Origin: Deinococcus aquiradiocola
Lineage (GTDB): Bacteria; Deinococcota; Deinococci; Deinococcales; Deinococcaceae
DNA: 64,000 nt
Direction: 5' to 3'
NCBI RefSeq assembly: GCF_014646915.1
Contig: NZ_BMOE01000005.1
Location: 124,001-188,000, forward strand
Below are positions 10,342 to 20,914 of this stretch, piece after piece. The notes under the pieces are model-generated. The model was not told the DNA's origin. It searched no databases and saw nothing but the letters and a program-made list of their open reading frames with translations. Each line of letters opens with the position of its first letter. Position 1 is the first letter of the stretch. The position numbers were made by a program, and so were the translations under genes.

Positions 10342-10362
10342 TCTGCTGCTGGAGCAGATTTT
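10342..10362 (+). terminator. Intrinsic terminator after the MoeB/ThiF-like gene
   Basis: Stem TCTGCT/AGCAGA with loop GCTGG, followed by TTTT. It sits in an A+T-rich stretch about 40 bases past the stop. Confidence 0.75.
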
Positions 10363-10464
10363 CCCGATTTTTGCGGCTCCATCCCACTCACCCGGCCGCC
10401 CCCGAAGTGGGGGGGATGCCCCCCAGGAGGGACTTTTCGAGGACACATCCCGCAAAAGGTGTGT

Positions 10465-10470
10465 TACTAT
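10465..10470 (+). promoter_or_regulatory. Probable -10 box (TACTAT) for the HU gene
   Basis: TACTAT lies about 50 bases before the HU start, leaving a short leader with a Shine-Dalgarno. The -35 region, 17 bases upstream, is GACACA and only a partial match. Confidence 0.45.
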
Positions 10471-10519
10471 CCATTCGAGCCCACAATACAGCTCAAATCC
10501 ACCTCTGGAGGACATTCAC

Positions 10520-10894
10520 ATGGCAAAAAGCACCAAGCCCGCCGCCGCCAAGGCTCCCGCCAAGGCCGCCAAGCCCGCCGCCAAAGCTGCTCCCAAGACC
10601 GCTGCCGCGGACAAGAGCGAGAAGATCGCCAAGACCCAGATCATCGACATGGTGGCCGACAAGACCAGCCTGAACAAGAAGCAGGCCGGTGAGGCCGTCG
10701 CCTCCATGCTCGACGTCGTCGTCGAAGCGCTCAAGGGCGGCAAGAGCGTCGGCCTGCCCGGCCTCGGGACCTTCAGCGTCGCCAAGACCGCGGCCCGCCA
10801 GGGCGTGCGCCCCGGCACCAGCGAGAAGATCACCATTCCCGCCGGCAAGAAGGTCCGCTTCAAGGTCGCCAGCACCCTCAAGACCGGCCTGTAA
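10520..10894 (+). CDS. HU-family histone-like DNA-binding protein with basic N-terminal tail
   Basis: A nucleoid protein that binds and bends DNA as a dimer. Of 124 residues, the first 33 or so form a Lys/Ala/Pro-rich tail (repeats of PAAKA/KAAKP), followed by a normal HU core that starts near [13 protein letters not shown]. The core includes the GLGTFSV turn and the DNA-binding arm with the RQGVRPGT and [12 protein letters not shown] segments. Such tails are characteristic of Deinococcus HU and resemble eukaryotic H1 tails. A Shine-Dalgarno CTGGAGG precedes the ATG. It is monocistronic: it has its own promoter and is closed by a perfect hairpin at 10919-10944. Confidence 0.95.
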   Translation: MAKSTKPAAAKAPAKAAKPAAKAAPKTAAADKSEKIAKTQIIDMVADKTSLNKKQAGEAVASMLDVVVEALKGGKSVGLPGLGTFSVAKTAARQGVRPGTSEKITIPAGKKVRFKVASTLKTGL

Positions 10895-10918
10895 GAACAC
10901 ACGTCAGTCCGGAGGTGG

Positions 10919-10947
10919 ATGGGTCACTCGAAAGGGTGACCCATTTG
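10919..10947 (+). terminator. Terminator hairpin after the HU gene
   Basis: Nine-base perfect stem ATGGGTCAC/GTGACCCAT (10919-10927 with 10936-10944), followed by a short TTTG. Beyond it, 10948-11289 holds no gene; a weak promoter-like TACAGT at 11188-11193 may serve the next gene. Confidence 0.7.
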
Positions 10948-11289
10948 CCATCCCGTTCCCCGCCGCTCCCCTCGTTCCTGCCGCGCGTCACACCGGAAGT
11001 TCATCTAAAGGTCTCCTCATCTCCGGCCAGTCCGGCTGCGTTCTCATGGAGTGTCCCGCCCGCCTGCACGTCAGGCCCCCGCCCCTATCCGGGCCGCGTG
11101 CAGCGCCGAACGGACACGCGCAGGGACACCGCCGCACCGGCCCGGCATACGGGCACGACCGGCACAGTTGTCACCTCCGCGCACCGCTACAGTCGAACCA
11201 CCCGGCCCCACCCACCGAAGGACCTGTCCGAACGCGGACCGGGGCACGACAATTCAGGCCGCTGGCCAGTCTGGAACGAGGAGAACGCT

Positions 11290-12204
11290 ATGAAGAGGAA
11301 CCTGACCTACCTGCTGACCGGCCTCGTGCTGAGCAGCGCGGCCACCGCCGCCGCCAAACCCATCGTGGTCGGCGGCAAGCTCGACCCCGAAGCGCAGCTG
11401 CTCAGCCAGATGATCATCCTGACGCTCCGCAACGCCGGACTCGAAGTGACCGACAAGGCCTCCCTGGGCGACACCGGCGTGAACCGCAAGGCCATCCTCG
11501 CGGGCGAGATCGACACCTACGCCGAGTACACCGGCAACGCTGTGTACCTCTTCCCGGCCGCCAAGATCACCCCCAAGCAGGCCAAGAATCCCGGCACCGT
11601 GTACGGCCTCGCCCGGCAGCTCGACAGCAAGCAGGGCATCACGTGGCTCAAGCCCGCCAACGCCAACAACACCTGGGCCGTCGCCGTCCCCCAGGCCTTC
11701 GCCGCGCAGAACAAGCTGAGCAGCTACACCGACCTCGCCGCGTACCTCAAGAAGGGCGGCAAGTTCAAGGTGGCGGGCAGCCCCGAGTTCTTCAACCGTG
11801 ACGACGCCTTCAAGCTCTTCGAGACGACGTACGGCTTCACGCTCAGCCCCGACCAGAAGCTCGTGCTAGCGGGCGCCACACCCCCCCAGACGCAGCAGGC
11901 GGCCGCCAGCGGCACCAACGGCGTGAACGCCGCCATGGCCTACGCCACCGACGGCAGCATCGCCGCGCTGAAACTGGTCGTCCTGAAAGACACCAAGAAC
12001 GCCCAGCCGGTCTACCAGCCCGCCCCGATCATCCGCACCGAGACCCTCAAGGCCAACCCGCAGATCGAGGGCCTGCTCAACAAGGTGTTCGCCACCCTGA
12101 ACGCCCAGACGCTGCAGACCCTGAACGGCAAGATCGCGCTGGAAGGCCAGAGCGCGCAGAGCGTCGCCTCCGCGTACCTGAAGGGCAAGAACCTCATCAA
12201 GTAA
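11290..12204 (+). CDS. Osmoprotectant ABC transporter substrate-binding protein (OpuC/OsmF type)
   Basis: It captures a quaternary-amine osmoprotectant (glycine betaine or choline type) outside the membrane and delivers it to the permeases downstream. It has 304 residues with a signal peptide MKRNLTYLLTGLVLSSAATAAA. The mature start KPIVVGGKLDPEAQLLSQM and the segments AGEIDTYAEYTGNA and SLADLAAYLKKGGKFKV-like SYTDLAAYLKK are characteristic of the OpuAC-like fold. The ATG at 11290 is chosen for the signal peptide and the preceding GAGGAGAACGC. The frame is open upstream to 10915 only by chance. It is the first gene of a four-gene transporter; a hairpin between it and the permease may lower downstream expression. 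Confidence 0.92.
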   Translation: MKRNLTYLLTGLVLSSAATAAAKPIVVGGKLDPEAQLLSQMIILTLRNAGLEVTDKASLGDTGVNRKAILAGEIDTYAEYTGNAVYLFPAAKITPKQAKNPGTVYGLARQLDSKQGITWLKPANANNTWAVAVPQAFAAQNKLSSYTDLAAYLKKGGKFKVAGSPEFFNRDDAFKLFETTYGFTLSPDQKLVLAGATPPQTQQAAASGTNGVNAAMAYATDGSIAALKLVVLKDTKNAQPVYQPAPIIRTETLKANPQIEGLLNKVFATLNAQTLQTLNGKIALEGQSAQSVASAYLKGKNLIK

Positions 12205-12293
12205 CGGGCCGGGAAGCGGGCCGCGCGGCCCGGGCGACCACCTGTCCGCCTACGCGCCCCGCTCCCGCCTGAGCCGTTCAGTCCCGAGTGCTT

Positions 12294-12325
12294 CAGCCCC
12301 GAGTGCCCACGCACCGGGGCTGTTT
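12294..12325 (+). terminator. Intercistronic stem-loop in the osmoprotectant operon
   Basis: Eight-base perfect stem CAGCCCCG/CGGGGCTG followed by TTT, between the binding-protein and permease genes. It probably acts as a partial terminator or 3'-end protector, which would keep the binding protein in excess. Confidence 0.55.
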
Positions 12326-12344
12326 CGCTCCCCCAGGAGACCCC

Positions 12345-12407
12345 ATGCGGATGAATGCCCGCCCCACCCGCCGCCCGCCCCGGCCCGGCCACCCAGAGGC
12401 CGCGTGA
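12345..12407 (+). CDS. Twenty-codon leader ORF coupled to the osmoprotectant permease
   Basis: ATG at 12345 follows a good Shine-Dalgarno (AGGAGA at 12334-12339). The frame encodes a 20-residue Arg/Pro-rich peptide starting MRMNARPTRRPPRPG. Its TGA (12405-12407) overlaps the permease GTG (12404-12406) as GTGA. The permease has no Shine-Dalgarno of its own, so it is probably translated only by coupling to this leader. An alternative is a frameshift that separated the true permease start from its body. Confidence 0.55.
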   Translation: MRMNARPTRRPPRPGHPEAA

Positions 12408-13582
12408 GCGCCCCCGCCCTGACGGTCCCGGCCCGCCCGGCCCGCGCCGCGCTGCCCGGCGACCTCGTCACGGTGTTCGTGCTGGCGGCCCTCCCGATGC
12501 TCGCCGCCCTGGCACTGCCGTGGGTGCTGCTGCGCCCCAACCGCATCGCGCCCGGCGAGGCGCTGCACCTGCCGCTCCCGGACCTGATCGTGGGGGCCGT
12601 GCTGGCCCTCGCGCTGCCCGTCACGGCCCGCCTCGCCCCCCGCGCCCTGTGGCTCGTGAGTGCGCTCGCCCTGAGCGCCGGGTTCTGGTGGCTCGGCACC
12701 CGCACGACCGCCGCGCTCGCGGATCAGCTGCCCTTCGCGCGCGCCAGCGCCAGCAGCGGCGTGTGGCTGTGGCTGCTCGGCAGCGCTGTCGCCGCGTACG
12801 GCGCTCGCCTCGCCGCCCGCACCCGCACCGAACGCGCGCTCGGCCTGCTGTGGCTGCTGCCGCTCGCGTTCTGGGCGTTCACCGGGTTCTTCACGCACTG
12901 GTCGGTGGTGGTGGAGGGCACGGCGGAACGCGACCGGCTGCTGCAGGAGTTCGTGCAGCACCTCACGCTCGTCGGATCGGCACTGGCGATCGCGCTGCTG
13001 CTCGGCGGGCCGCTCGCCGTGCTCGCCAGCCGCCGCCCACGCGTGGCAGGCGCCGTCCTGAGCGTCGCCAACGCCGTGCAGACCATCCCCAGCCTCGCGC
13101 TGCTCGGCCTGCTCATCGCGCCGTTCTCGGCCCTCGGGACGGCCTTCCCGGCCCTGCGTGACCTGGGCATCCGCGGCATCGGCGTGGCGCCCGCCCTGAC
13201 CGCCATGACCCTGTACGCCCTGCTGCCCGTCCTGCGCAACGGCGTGGTCGCCCTGACCGGCGTGCCCGAAGGCGTACTCGACGCGGCGCGCGGCATGGGC
13301 ATGACCGACGCGCAACGCTTCTGGCGCGTGCAGCTGCCGCTCGCGCTGCCCGTCTGGCTGACCGGCGTGCGGCAGGCCGCCGTCCTCCTGATGGGCGTCG
13401 CCGCCATCGCCTCCCAGATCGGGGCGGGCGGACTGGGCGTGTACATCTTCAAGGGCCTGCAGAGCAGCGCCGCCGACCTGATCCTGCTGGGCGCCATTCC
13501 TGCCGTGCTGCTCGCCGTGCTGATCAACGCGCTGCTGCACGGCCTGGAAGCCCTGCTGGCCCGCAGGCTGGGCCGCGCGTGA
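12404..13582 (+). CDS. Osmoprotectant ABC transporter permease
   Basis: Membrane component of the osmoprotectant importer. It has 392 residues. An N-terminal membrane region of several hydrophobic segments (residues about 20-165) is not found in the short OpuCB-type permeases. It is followed by the usual permease domain with the EAA-type cytoplasmic loop DAARGMGMTDAQRFWRVQLP near residues 293-312 and the following IGAGGLG. The start is GTG, overlapping the stop of a 20-codon leader ORF. The ATP-binding subunit is 91 bases downstream and a second, shorter permease follows it, so the transporter probably uses a heterodimeric membrane part. Confidence 0.9.
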   Translation: MSAPALTVPARPARAALPGDLVTVFVLAALPMLAALALPWVLLRPNRIAPGEALHLPLPDLIVGAVLALALPVTARLAPRALWLVSALALSAGFWWLGTRTTAALADQLPFARASASSGVWLWLLGSAVAAYGARLAARTRTERALGLLWLLPLAFWAFTGFFTHWSVVVEGTAERDRLLQEFVQHLTLVGSALAIALLLGGPLAVLASRRPRVAGAVLSVANAVQTIPSLALLGLLIAPFSALGTAFPALRDLGIRGIGVAPALTAMTLYALLPVLRNGVVALTGVPEGVLDAARGMGMTDAQRFWRVQLPLALPVWLTGVRQAAVLLMGVAAIASQIGAGGLGVYIFKGLQSSAADLILLGAIPAVLLAVLINALLHGLEALLARRLGRA

Positions 13583-13673
13583 CGCCCCCGCCCGCCCGCC
13601 CGACCCACCCTGTCCCGATCCAACCCGTCCCGGCGCACCCGCCGGAAGCCCGCACGCCGCGCCCGGAGCAAGC

Positions 13674-14633
13674 ATGATCACCCTCGAACACCTCGAAAAA
13701 CGCTACGGCGACACGTACGCCGTGCGCGACCTGAACCTCGCCTTCCCGGACGCGTCCATCACGGCGCTGCTCGGCCCGTCCGGCTGCGGCAAGACCACCA
13801 CCCTGCGCATGATCAACCGCCTGATCGAACCGAGCGGCGGCAAGGTCCTGCTGGACGGGCAGGACGCCGCCGCCCTCCGCCCCGAGGCGCTGCGGCGCGG
13901 CATCGGGTACGTCATCCAACAGATCGGACTGTTCCCGCACCTGTCGGTCGCGCAGAACGTGGCGACCGTCCCGGACCTGCTCGGCCGTGACCGCGCCCGC
14001 ACGAACGCCCGCGTGGACGAACTGCTGGACCTGGTGGGCCTGGATCCCCGCACCTTCCGTGACAAGCGGCCCGGTGAACTGTCGGGCGGGCAGGCACAGC
14101 GGGTCGGGGTGGCGCGCGCCCTGGCCGCAGACCCGCCCGTGCTGCTGATGGACGAGCCGTTCGGTGCGCTCGACCCGATCGCGCGGGACGAGGTGCAGGA
14201 ACGCTTCCTGGGCATCCAGGCGACCCTGAAGAAGACGGTCGTGATCGTGTCGCACGACATCGACGAGGCGCTCCGCATGGGCGACTACGTGGCGCTCATG
14301 CGCGCCGGGAGCCTGGAGCAGTTCGGGACGCCCGACGACCTCGTGCGGCGACCCGCGACGCCGTTCGTGCGGCAGTTCCTGGGCGACGACGCGAACCTGC
14401 GTCAGCTGGCGGGCGTGCCGGTCCGGCACTTCGTGCAGGCGGGCGACACGGCGGGCCTCCCACGCCTGGAGGCGGGCACGAACACCCGCACGGCCATCGC
14501 GCTGCTGCTGCGCGCGGGCAGCGAGTCGGGCGGCGTGTGGGACGGGGACCGGCCGCTGGGCGTCGTCAGTTTCCGTGACCTGACGCGCGCCGAGGCCGCC
14601 CCCGCCCCGGACGCGCCCGGACGGCCCGCGTGA
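13674..14633 (+). CDS. Osmoprotectant ABC transporter ATP-binding subunit
   Basis: The ATPase of the betaine/choline-type importer, 319 residues. Walker A is GPSGCGKTTT at about 34-43, the signature is LSGGQAQR near 136-143, and Walker B is VLLMDEPFGALD near 155-166. The switch His is in VSHDIDEA. After the nucleotide-binding domain comes a C-terminal segment (about 245-319) like a degenerate CBS region, including VWDGDRPLGVVSFRDL. CBS pairs sense ionic strength in OpuA-type systems; whether this single shortened one does is unknown. It overlaps the downstream permease gene by four bases (GTGA). Confidence 0.92.
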   Translation: MITLEHLEKRYGDTYAVRDLNLAFPDASITALLGPSGCGKTTTLRMINRLIEPSGGKVLLDGQDAAALRPEALRRGIGYVIQQIGLFPHLSVAQNVATVPDLLGRDRARTNARVDELLDLVGLDPRTFRDKRPGELSGGQAQRVGVARALAADPPVLLMDEPFGALDPIARDEVQERFLGIQATLKKTVVIVSHDIDEALRMGDYVALMRAGSLEQFGTPDDLVRRPATPFVRQFLGDDANLRQLAGVPVRHFVQAGDTAGLPRLEAGTNTRTAIALLLRAGSESGGVWDGDRPLGVVSFRDLTRAEAAPAPDAPGRPA

Positions 14634-15370
14634 CGGCTGCGGCCGCCACCGCCCCCGCGCGCCGCGCCTCCCGCGCGTGGGGAGCACTCGTGTGGCCCGC
14701 GGCCCTGCTGTTGTGCGTGTTCACGCCGCTGCTGCCGCGCCTGCTGGCGGGCCTGTCCGCCGGAACGCCGCCCACCACCGACACGCCCCTGTGGCGCCTG
14801 ACGCTCTCGCACCTCGGACTGGTGCTCGGCGCGGAAGTCGTCGTGCTGCTCATCGGCGTGCCGCTGGCCGTGTACGTCACCCGGCCCGGCCGGGACGCGC
14901 TGCGGCAGCTCGCGGAAGCCCTGACGGGCCTGGGGCAGACGGTGCCGACCATCGCGGTCCTCGCGCTCGCCGTGCCCGCCCTGGGCTTCGGGACGGCCCC
15001 CACCCTCGTCGGCCTGATCGTGTACGGGCTGGTGCCGGTCGTCAGCAACGCCGTCGCGGGCCTGATGGGTGTGGACCGCGCCGTGCAGGACGCCGCGCGC
15101 GGCATGGGCATGAGTGCCTGGCAGCGCCTCACGCGCGTCGAACTGCCGCTCAGCCTGCCGGTCCTGCTGGCCGGGGTCCGCACCAGCACGGTGTACAACG
15201 TCGGCACGGCCACCATCGGCGCGGCCCTCGGCGCGAGCGGGCTGGGCGAACCGATCATCAACGGCCTGTCGCAGCAGAACACCGGACTCGTCATGCTGGG
15301 CGCCGTCCTGTCGGGCCTGCTGGCCCTGAGCCTCGACGCGCTGCTGGGGCTCGTCACGCCCAGAGACTGA
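14630..15370 (+). CDS. Osmoprotectant ABC transporter permease, short form
   Basis: The second membrane subunit, 246 residues. Hydrophobic segments begin at residue 18, and the EAA-type loop DAARGMGMSAWQRLTRVELP closely matches the one in the longer permease, followed by GASGLGEPIINGL. The GTG start overlaps the stop of the ATPase gene. It closes the operon; a long G/C-rich stem-loop follows. With the binding protein, the long permease and the ATPase it forms a complete OpuC-like importer for osmotic protection. Confidence 0.9.
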   Translation: MTAAAATAPARRASRAWGALVWPAALLLCVFTPLLPRLLAGLSAGTPPTTDTPLWRLTLSHLGLVLGAEVVVLLIGVPLAVYVTRPGRDALRQLAEALTGLGQTVPTIAVLALAVPALGFGTAPTLVGLIVYGLVPVVSNAVAGLMGVDRAVQDAARGMGMSAWQRLTRVELPLSLPVLLAGVRTSTVYNVGTATIGAALGASGLGEPIINGLSQQNTGLVMLGAVLSGLLALSLDALLGLVTPRD

Positions 15371-15384
15371 CGGGCGGGCGTGGA

Positions 15385-15433
15385 GAGGGGGGCGGCCGTG
15401 TCCGGTGTGGGCGGACAGGCCACCCCCCTCCTA
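15385..15433 (+). terminator. Terminator after the osmoprotectant operon
   Basis: GAGGGGGG (15385-15392) pairs with CCCCCCTC (15423-15430) around a partly paired interior; a short, weak T-containing tail follows. Confidence 0.55.
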
Positions 15434-15477
15434 TTGTGCCGTATGCACATGTGATATCATGGCGATAGGAGGAAGCT

Positions 15478-16401
<924 letters not shown>

Positions 16402-16449
16402 GCGGGACGCCCCGGCGGGGGAGACCCCGCACGCGGACGGGACGGCGGC

Positions 16450-16692
16450 ATGGCTGAGAAGAAGAAGAATTTCGCCCTGCGCCTCAGCCCGGACCTGCAC
16501 GCCGCGCTGGAACGCTGGGCGTCCGACGACCTGCGCAGCGTGAACGCGCAGATCGAGTACCTGCTCACCGACGCCGCGCGCAGGGCGGGCCGCCTGCGCG
16601 CCCGTCCCGTCCCACCAGCCGCCGCTGCCGACAGCGCCAATCCCTCCGGGCCGGACGACGACGCACTTCATGGGAGCGTCAGCGATTCTTAA
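16450..16692 (+). CDS. Small Arc/HicB-like ribbon-helix-helix protein
   Basis: An 80-residue protein with the motif [20 protein letters not shown] followed by a second helix [18 protein letters not shown]. This is the strand-helix-helix pattern of Arc-like DNA-binding proteins. The Ala/Pro/Asp-rich C-terminal tail is probably disordered. It most likely forms an operon with the SPFH gene just upstream and may be its regulator. No toxin gene of the usual HicA or RelE size is adjacent, so calling it an antitoxin is not supported. Confidence 0.8.
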   Translation: MAEKKKNFALRLSPDLHAALERWASDDLRSVNAQIEYLLTDAARRAGRLRARPVPPAAAADSANPSGPDDDALHGSVSDS

Positions 16693-16738
16693 GCAAACGG
16701 CTAAGCTCCGGGTGCGGAGGTGGCCGTGTCCCCTGACG

Positions 16739-16744
16739 TACACT
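16739..16744 (+). promoter_or_regulatory. -10 box (TACACT) for the small leaderless ORF
   Basis: TACACT ends six bases before the ATG at 16751, the spacing seen at leaderless genes in this window. Confidence 0.6.
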
Positions 16745-16750
16745 GGAGGT

Positions 16751-16846
16751 ATGCCCCGACCGACCCGTTCGCCGCGTCACCCGTGGGCCGCCCGACCTCT
16801 CCACACGAACCGTCCCGTGCGGGCCGCGCAGCACCTGCCCCGCTGA
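16751..16846 (+). CDS. Small leaderless ORF (31 residues) before an intrinsic terminator
   Basis: ATG at 16751 opens a 31-codon frame (MPRPTRSPRHPWAARPLHTN and on) that ends TGA at 16844-16846. It begins right after a TACACT box and is closed 13 bases later by a clear intrinsic terminator, giving a predicted transcript of about 135 bases. The carD-family gene begins about 45 bases after the terminator. It could be a leader peptide controlling readthrough into that gene, or a stand-alone small protein or RNA. The peptide is basic and Pro/Arg/His-rich, with no known domain. Confidence 0.45.
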   Translation: MPRPTRSPRHPWAARPLHTNRPVRAAQHLPR

Positions 16847-16858
16847 ACTGAACATCGT

Positions 16859-16882
16859 CCCGGCCCCGTGCCGGGTTTTTTT
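16859..16882 (+). terminator. Strong intrinsic terminator upstream of the CarD-family gene
   Basis: Stem CCCGGC/GCCGGG with loop CCCGT, then seven T residues. It lies between the small leaderless ORF and the regulator gene, so it may act as an attenuator. Confidence 0.88.
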
Positions 16883-16925
16883 GGCCCGGGCTGCCGCGCG
16901 CAGCCTCCGGCCCGGTGAGGTGACC

Positions 16926-17564
16926 ATGACCAGAAGCAGCGTTCGCAGCGAGGTTCAGGGCCAGATGACAGCGTACCTTCCCTCCGGGGTACCCTCGGCG
17001 GGACACCCGGACCGCGCCCCCGTGGGCGCGCAGGCCGCCCGCCCCCCCACTCCCGCCGGGAGTGCCGCGCCGCTGCGCTTCCAGCCGGGCGACCGCGTGA
17101 TGGTCCCCCCGTACGGCATCGGCGTGATCTTCGGCACCTGCCTGCGGCGTGTGGCAGGCACGCAGGCCACGTACTACGCGGTGGAATTCCCGGAGAGCAG
17201 CTCGCGCGCGTACGTGCCGGTGGACGCGCCCGCACACTCCGGCATGCGTCCGGCCCTCACGTCGCACGAGACGCCGCGCCTGCTGCGGCACCTGCAGGAG
17301 GGCCGCGTGACGCTGCCCGCCCAGTGGTCCGCGCGGCAGCGTCAGGTGACGGAGATCCTAGTGTCGGGCGACCCCTTCGAGCTCGCCACCCTGACCTGCG
17401 AACTGCGCCGCTGGAACGTGCAGCGCGGCCTGCCGGACCTCGACCGTCAGGCGTTCCGGCGCGCCATCCGTCTGCTGGAACAGGAGGTGCAGGGCCTGGA
17501 GGACCTCGAAGCGCTGCGCGTGCGCGAACTGCTCGGCAACGCCTGGAACGAAGGCCCGCAGTGA
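16926..17564 (+). CDS. CarD-family transcription regulator
   Basis: A 212-residue protein. After a Pro/Ala-rich N-terminal stretch, the CarD/TRCF-type RNA-polymerase-interacting domain begins near residue 50 with FQPGDRVMVPPYGIGVIFGT, followed by YYAVEFPESSSRAYVPVD. A helical C-terminal half carries WSARQRQVTEILVSGD and the LLEQEVQ region. Members bind the polymerase beta subunit and stabilise open promoter complexes. The ATG at 16926 is preferred over the frame's start at 16881 because of GAGGTGACC just before it, and because 16881 lies within the terminator T-run region. Expression may depend on readthrough of that upstream terminator. Confidence 0.85.
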   Translation: MTRSSVRSEVQGQMTAYLPSGVPSAGHPDRAPVGAQAARPPTPAGSAAPLRFQPGDRVMVPPYGIGVIFGTCLRRVAGTQATYYAVEFPESSSRAYVPVDAPAHSGMRPALTSHETPRLLRHLQEGRVTLPAQWSARQRQVTEILVSGDPFELATLTCELRRWNVQRGLPDLDRQAFRRAIRLLEQEVQGLEDLEALRVRELLGNAWNEGPQ

Positions 17565-17571
17565 CACGGTC

Positions 17572-17642
17572 TTGAGCTGAACACCTGGAGTTCCGAGCGG
17601 AACGCGAAGCCGCCGCTGTTCCCGGCATCCCTGGAACCGGGT
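17572..17642 (-). repeat. Dispersed modular repeat, fragment D
   Basis: On the minus strand it reads GGTTCCAGGGATGCCGGGAA, then GCTTCGCGTTCCGCTCGGAA and CTCCAGGTGTTCAGCTC. These are the two ends of the repeat with the centre deleted. It starts eight bases past the stop of the CarD-family gene. Confidence 0.7.
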
Positions 17643-17722
17643 CAGCACCGGAGCGCGCCCGGCCAGCCGGGGGGAAGGGCCGCCTCGTGTGACCGGGAAC
17701 CCTTGCCGTCCCACGCACGGCG

Positions 17723-17728
17723 TACCCT
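17723..17728 (+). promoter_or_regulatory. Leaderless-type -10 box (TACCCT) for the ABC exporter
   Basis: TACCCT ends six bases before the ATG at 17735; no Shine-Dalgarno. Confidence 0.6.
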
Positions 17729-17734
17729 GAACGC

Positions 17735-19582
<1,848 letters not shown>

Positions 19583-19624
19583 AGGGACCGCCCCACGTCC
19601 GGTGGCAGCGCTCACGCCCGCCCG

Positions 19625-19745
19625 CCAGAGCGGTTGTCCGTTCAATGACCGTGGAACACCGCCCCGGTCATCCCACTCCCAACCGCTCTGGCACGACATT
19701 CACTCGCTCCGCTCGGTCATCGAAACGCCGTATGTTTCGATGACC
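19625..19745. repeat. Double hairpin element between the ABC exporter and aldo/keto reductase
   Basis: Two perfect inverted repeats in tandem. CCAGAGCGGTTG (19625-19636) pairs with CAACCGCTCTGG (19680-19691), with an inner ATGACCG/CGGTCAT pair. TCGGTCATCGAAAC then pairs with GTTTCGATGACCGA across a seven-base loop near 19713-19747. The ATGACC/GGTCAT word occurs in both. CACTCGCTCCGCTCGG is shared (one difference) with the modular repeat at 5657-5671. It is probably a small non-coding repeat, possibly also ending transcription. It lies immediately upstream of the next gene's -10 box. Confidence 0.65.
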
Positions 19746-19752
19746 GATGCTC

Positions 19753-19758
19753 TATCCT
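19753..19758 (+). promoter_or_regulatory. Leaderless-type -10 box (TATCCT) for the aldo/keto reductase
   Basis: TATCCT ends six bases before the ATG at 19765, which supports that start over the ATG at 19747. Confidence 0.55.
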
Positions 19759-19764
19759 CCCCGC

Positions 19765-20646
19765 ATGATCAACCGCACCTTCGGCCGCACCGGCCTGAAC
19801 GTCGGCGCGCTCGGCTTCGGCGCAGGGCACATCGGCACGCCCGACCTCAGCGAGCAGGACGCCGGGACGCTCCTCAACCGCGCCGTGGACCGCGGCGTCA
19901 CCCTGATCGACACCGCGCGCGGCTACGGCCTCTCCGAGGAACGCGTCGGACGGCACCTCGGCTGGCGGCGGCAGGACTACGTGCTGTCCAGCAAGGGCGG
20001 CTACGACGTGCCCGGCACGCCCGACTGGACGCCGGACGCCATCCGGCTCGGCATCGAACGCGCCCTGCGGACCCTGAACACCGACCACATCGACATCTTC
20101 CACCTGCACTCCTGCCCGCTGGACGTGCTGCGGCGCGACGACCTGCTCGGCGCACTCGACGCGGCCCGGCAGGCCGGTCACATCCGCGTCGCCGCGTACA
20201 GCGGCGAGAACGACGCGCTCGCCTGGGCCGTGTCGTCCGACCGCTTCGGCAGCGTGCAGACCAGCGTGAACCTCGCCGACCAGTGGAGCGTCCACCACGC
20301 CCTGCCCGGAGCGGCAGAACGTGGCCTGGGCGTGATCGGCAAACGCCCGGTCGCGAACATGGCGTGGACGTACCGCGAGCGGCCCGACGGACAGTACGCC
20401 GAAGCGTACTGGGACCGGCTGCAGCGCCTGAACCTCCCCGACTACGGCCTGGACCGCACCGAACTCGCCCTGCGGTACGCGGCGTTCGCGCCCGGCGTGG
20501 ACAGCGTCATCGTGGGCACGGCCCGCACGGAGAACCTCGAACGCAACGTGCGGATCGTAGAACGCGGCCCCCTGCCCGCCGACGTGCTGCACGACATCGA
20601 GACGCGATGGCAGGCGCACGGGCAGGACTGGGGCGGCGAGATCTGA
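19765..20646 (+). CDS. Aldo/keto reductase
   Basis: An NADPH-dependent oxidoreductase of the AKR superfamily with a TIM-barrel fold, 293 residues. The start MINRTFGRTGLNVGALGFG is typical. The catalytic tetrad is visible: Asp in TLIDTARGYG, Tyr in the same GYG, Lys in VLSSKGGYD, and His in DIFHLHSC. The later VIVGTARTENLERN region contributes to cofactor binding. It resembles the YghZ/Tas-like group; the substrate is unknown. It is monocistronic, with a leaderless-type promoter. Confidence 0.9.
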   Translation: MINRTFGRTGLNVGALGFGAGHIGTPDLSEQDAGTLLNRAVDRGVTLIDTARGYGLSEERVGRHLGWRRQDYVLSSKGGYDVPGTPDWTPDAIRLGIERALRTLNTDHIDIFHLHSCPLDVLRRDDLLGALDAARQAGHIRVAAYSGENDALAWAVSSDRFGSVQTSVNLADQWSVHHALPGAAERGLGVIGKRPVANMAWTYRERPDGQYAEAYWDRLQRLNLPDYGLDRTELALRYAAFAPGVDSVIVGTARTENLERNVRIVERGPLPADVLHDIETRWQAHGQDWGGEI

Positions 20647-20763
20647 ACCGCAGGCCCGTGCACCGCGGTGTCTGCGGATTCACTCCGGGTGGAACGCGGA
20701 CGAACCGGCACCCGGTCCAGCCTGAGCGTCGCCCGGCCCGGTACTCAGTCCGCGTCGCGGCCC

Positions 20764-20914
20764 TCATACGGCATTGATCCGATTCCAGAGATGCCGGGAA
20801 CAGCGAAGGCGTCCCTTCCTGGGCAGATCAGCGCCCTGTAGGACGCCCGCCTGCTTCCATCTCCTCCAGACCGGAGTTGTTGGCGCCCTCATCGCTCGGC
20901 TGAACACCAGGAGT

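Noticed and set aside
12355..13161. Alternative start of the osmoprotectant permease at 12355
   Set aside because: It is in another frame and its translation is Arg/Pro/Ala-rich without membrane segments; the permease frame starts at GTG 12404.
16450..16692. The ribbon-helix-helix protein as the antitoxin of a toxin-antitoxin pair
   Set aside because: No toxin-like gene adjoins it; the partner is an SPFH membrane protein.
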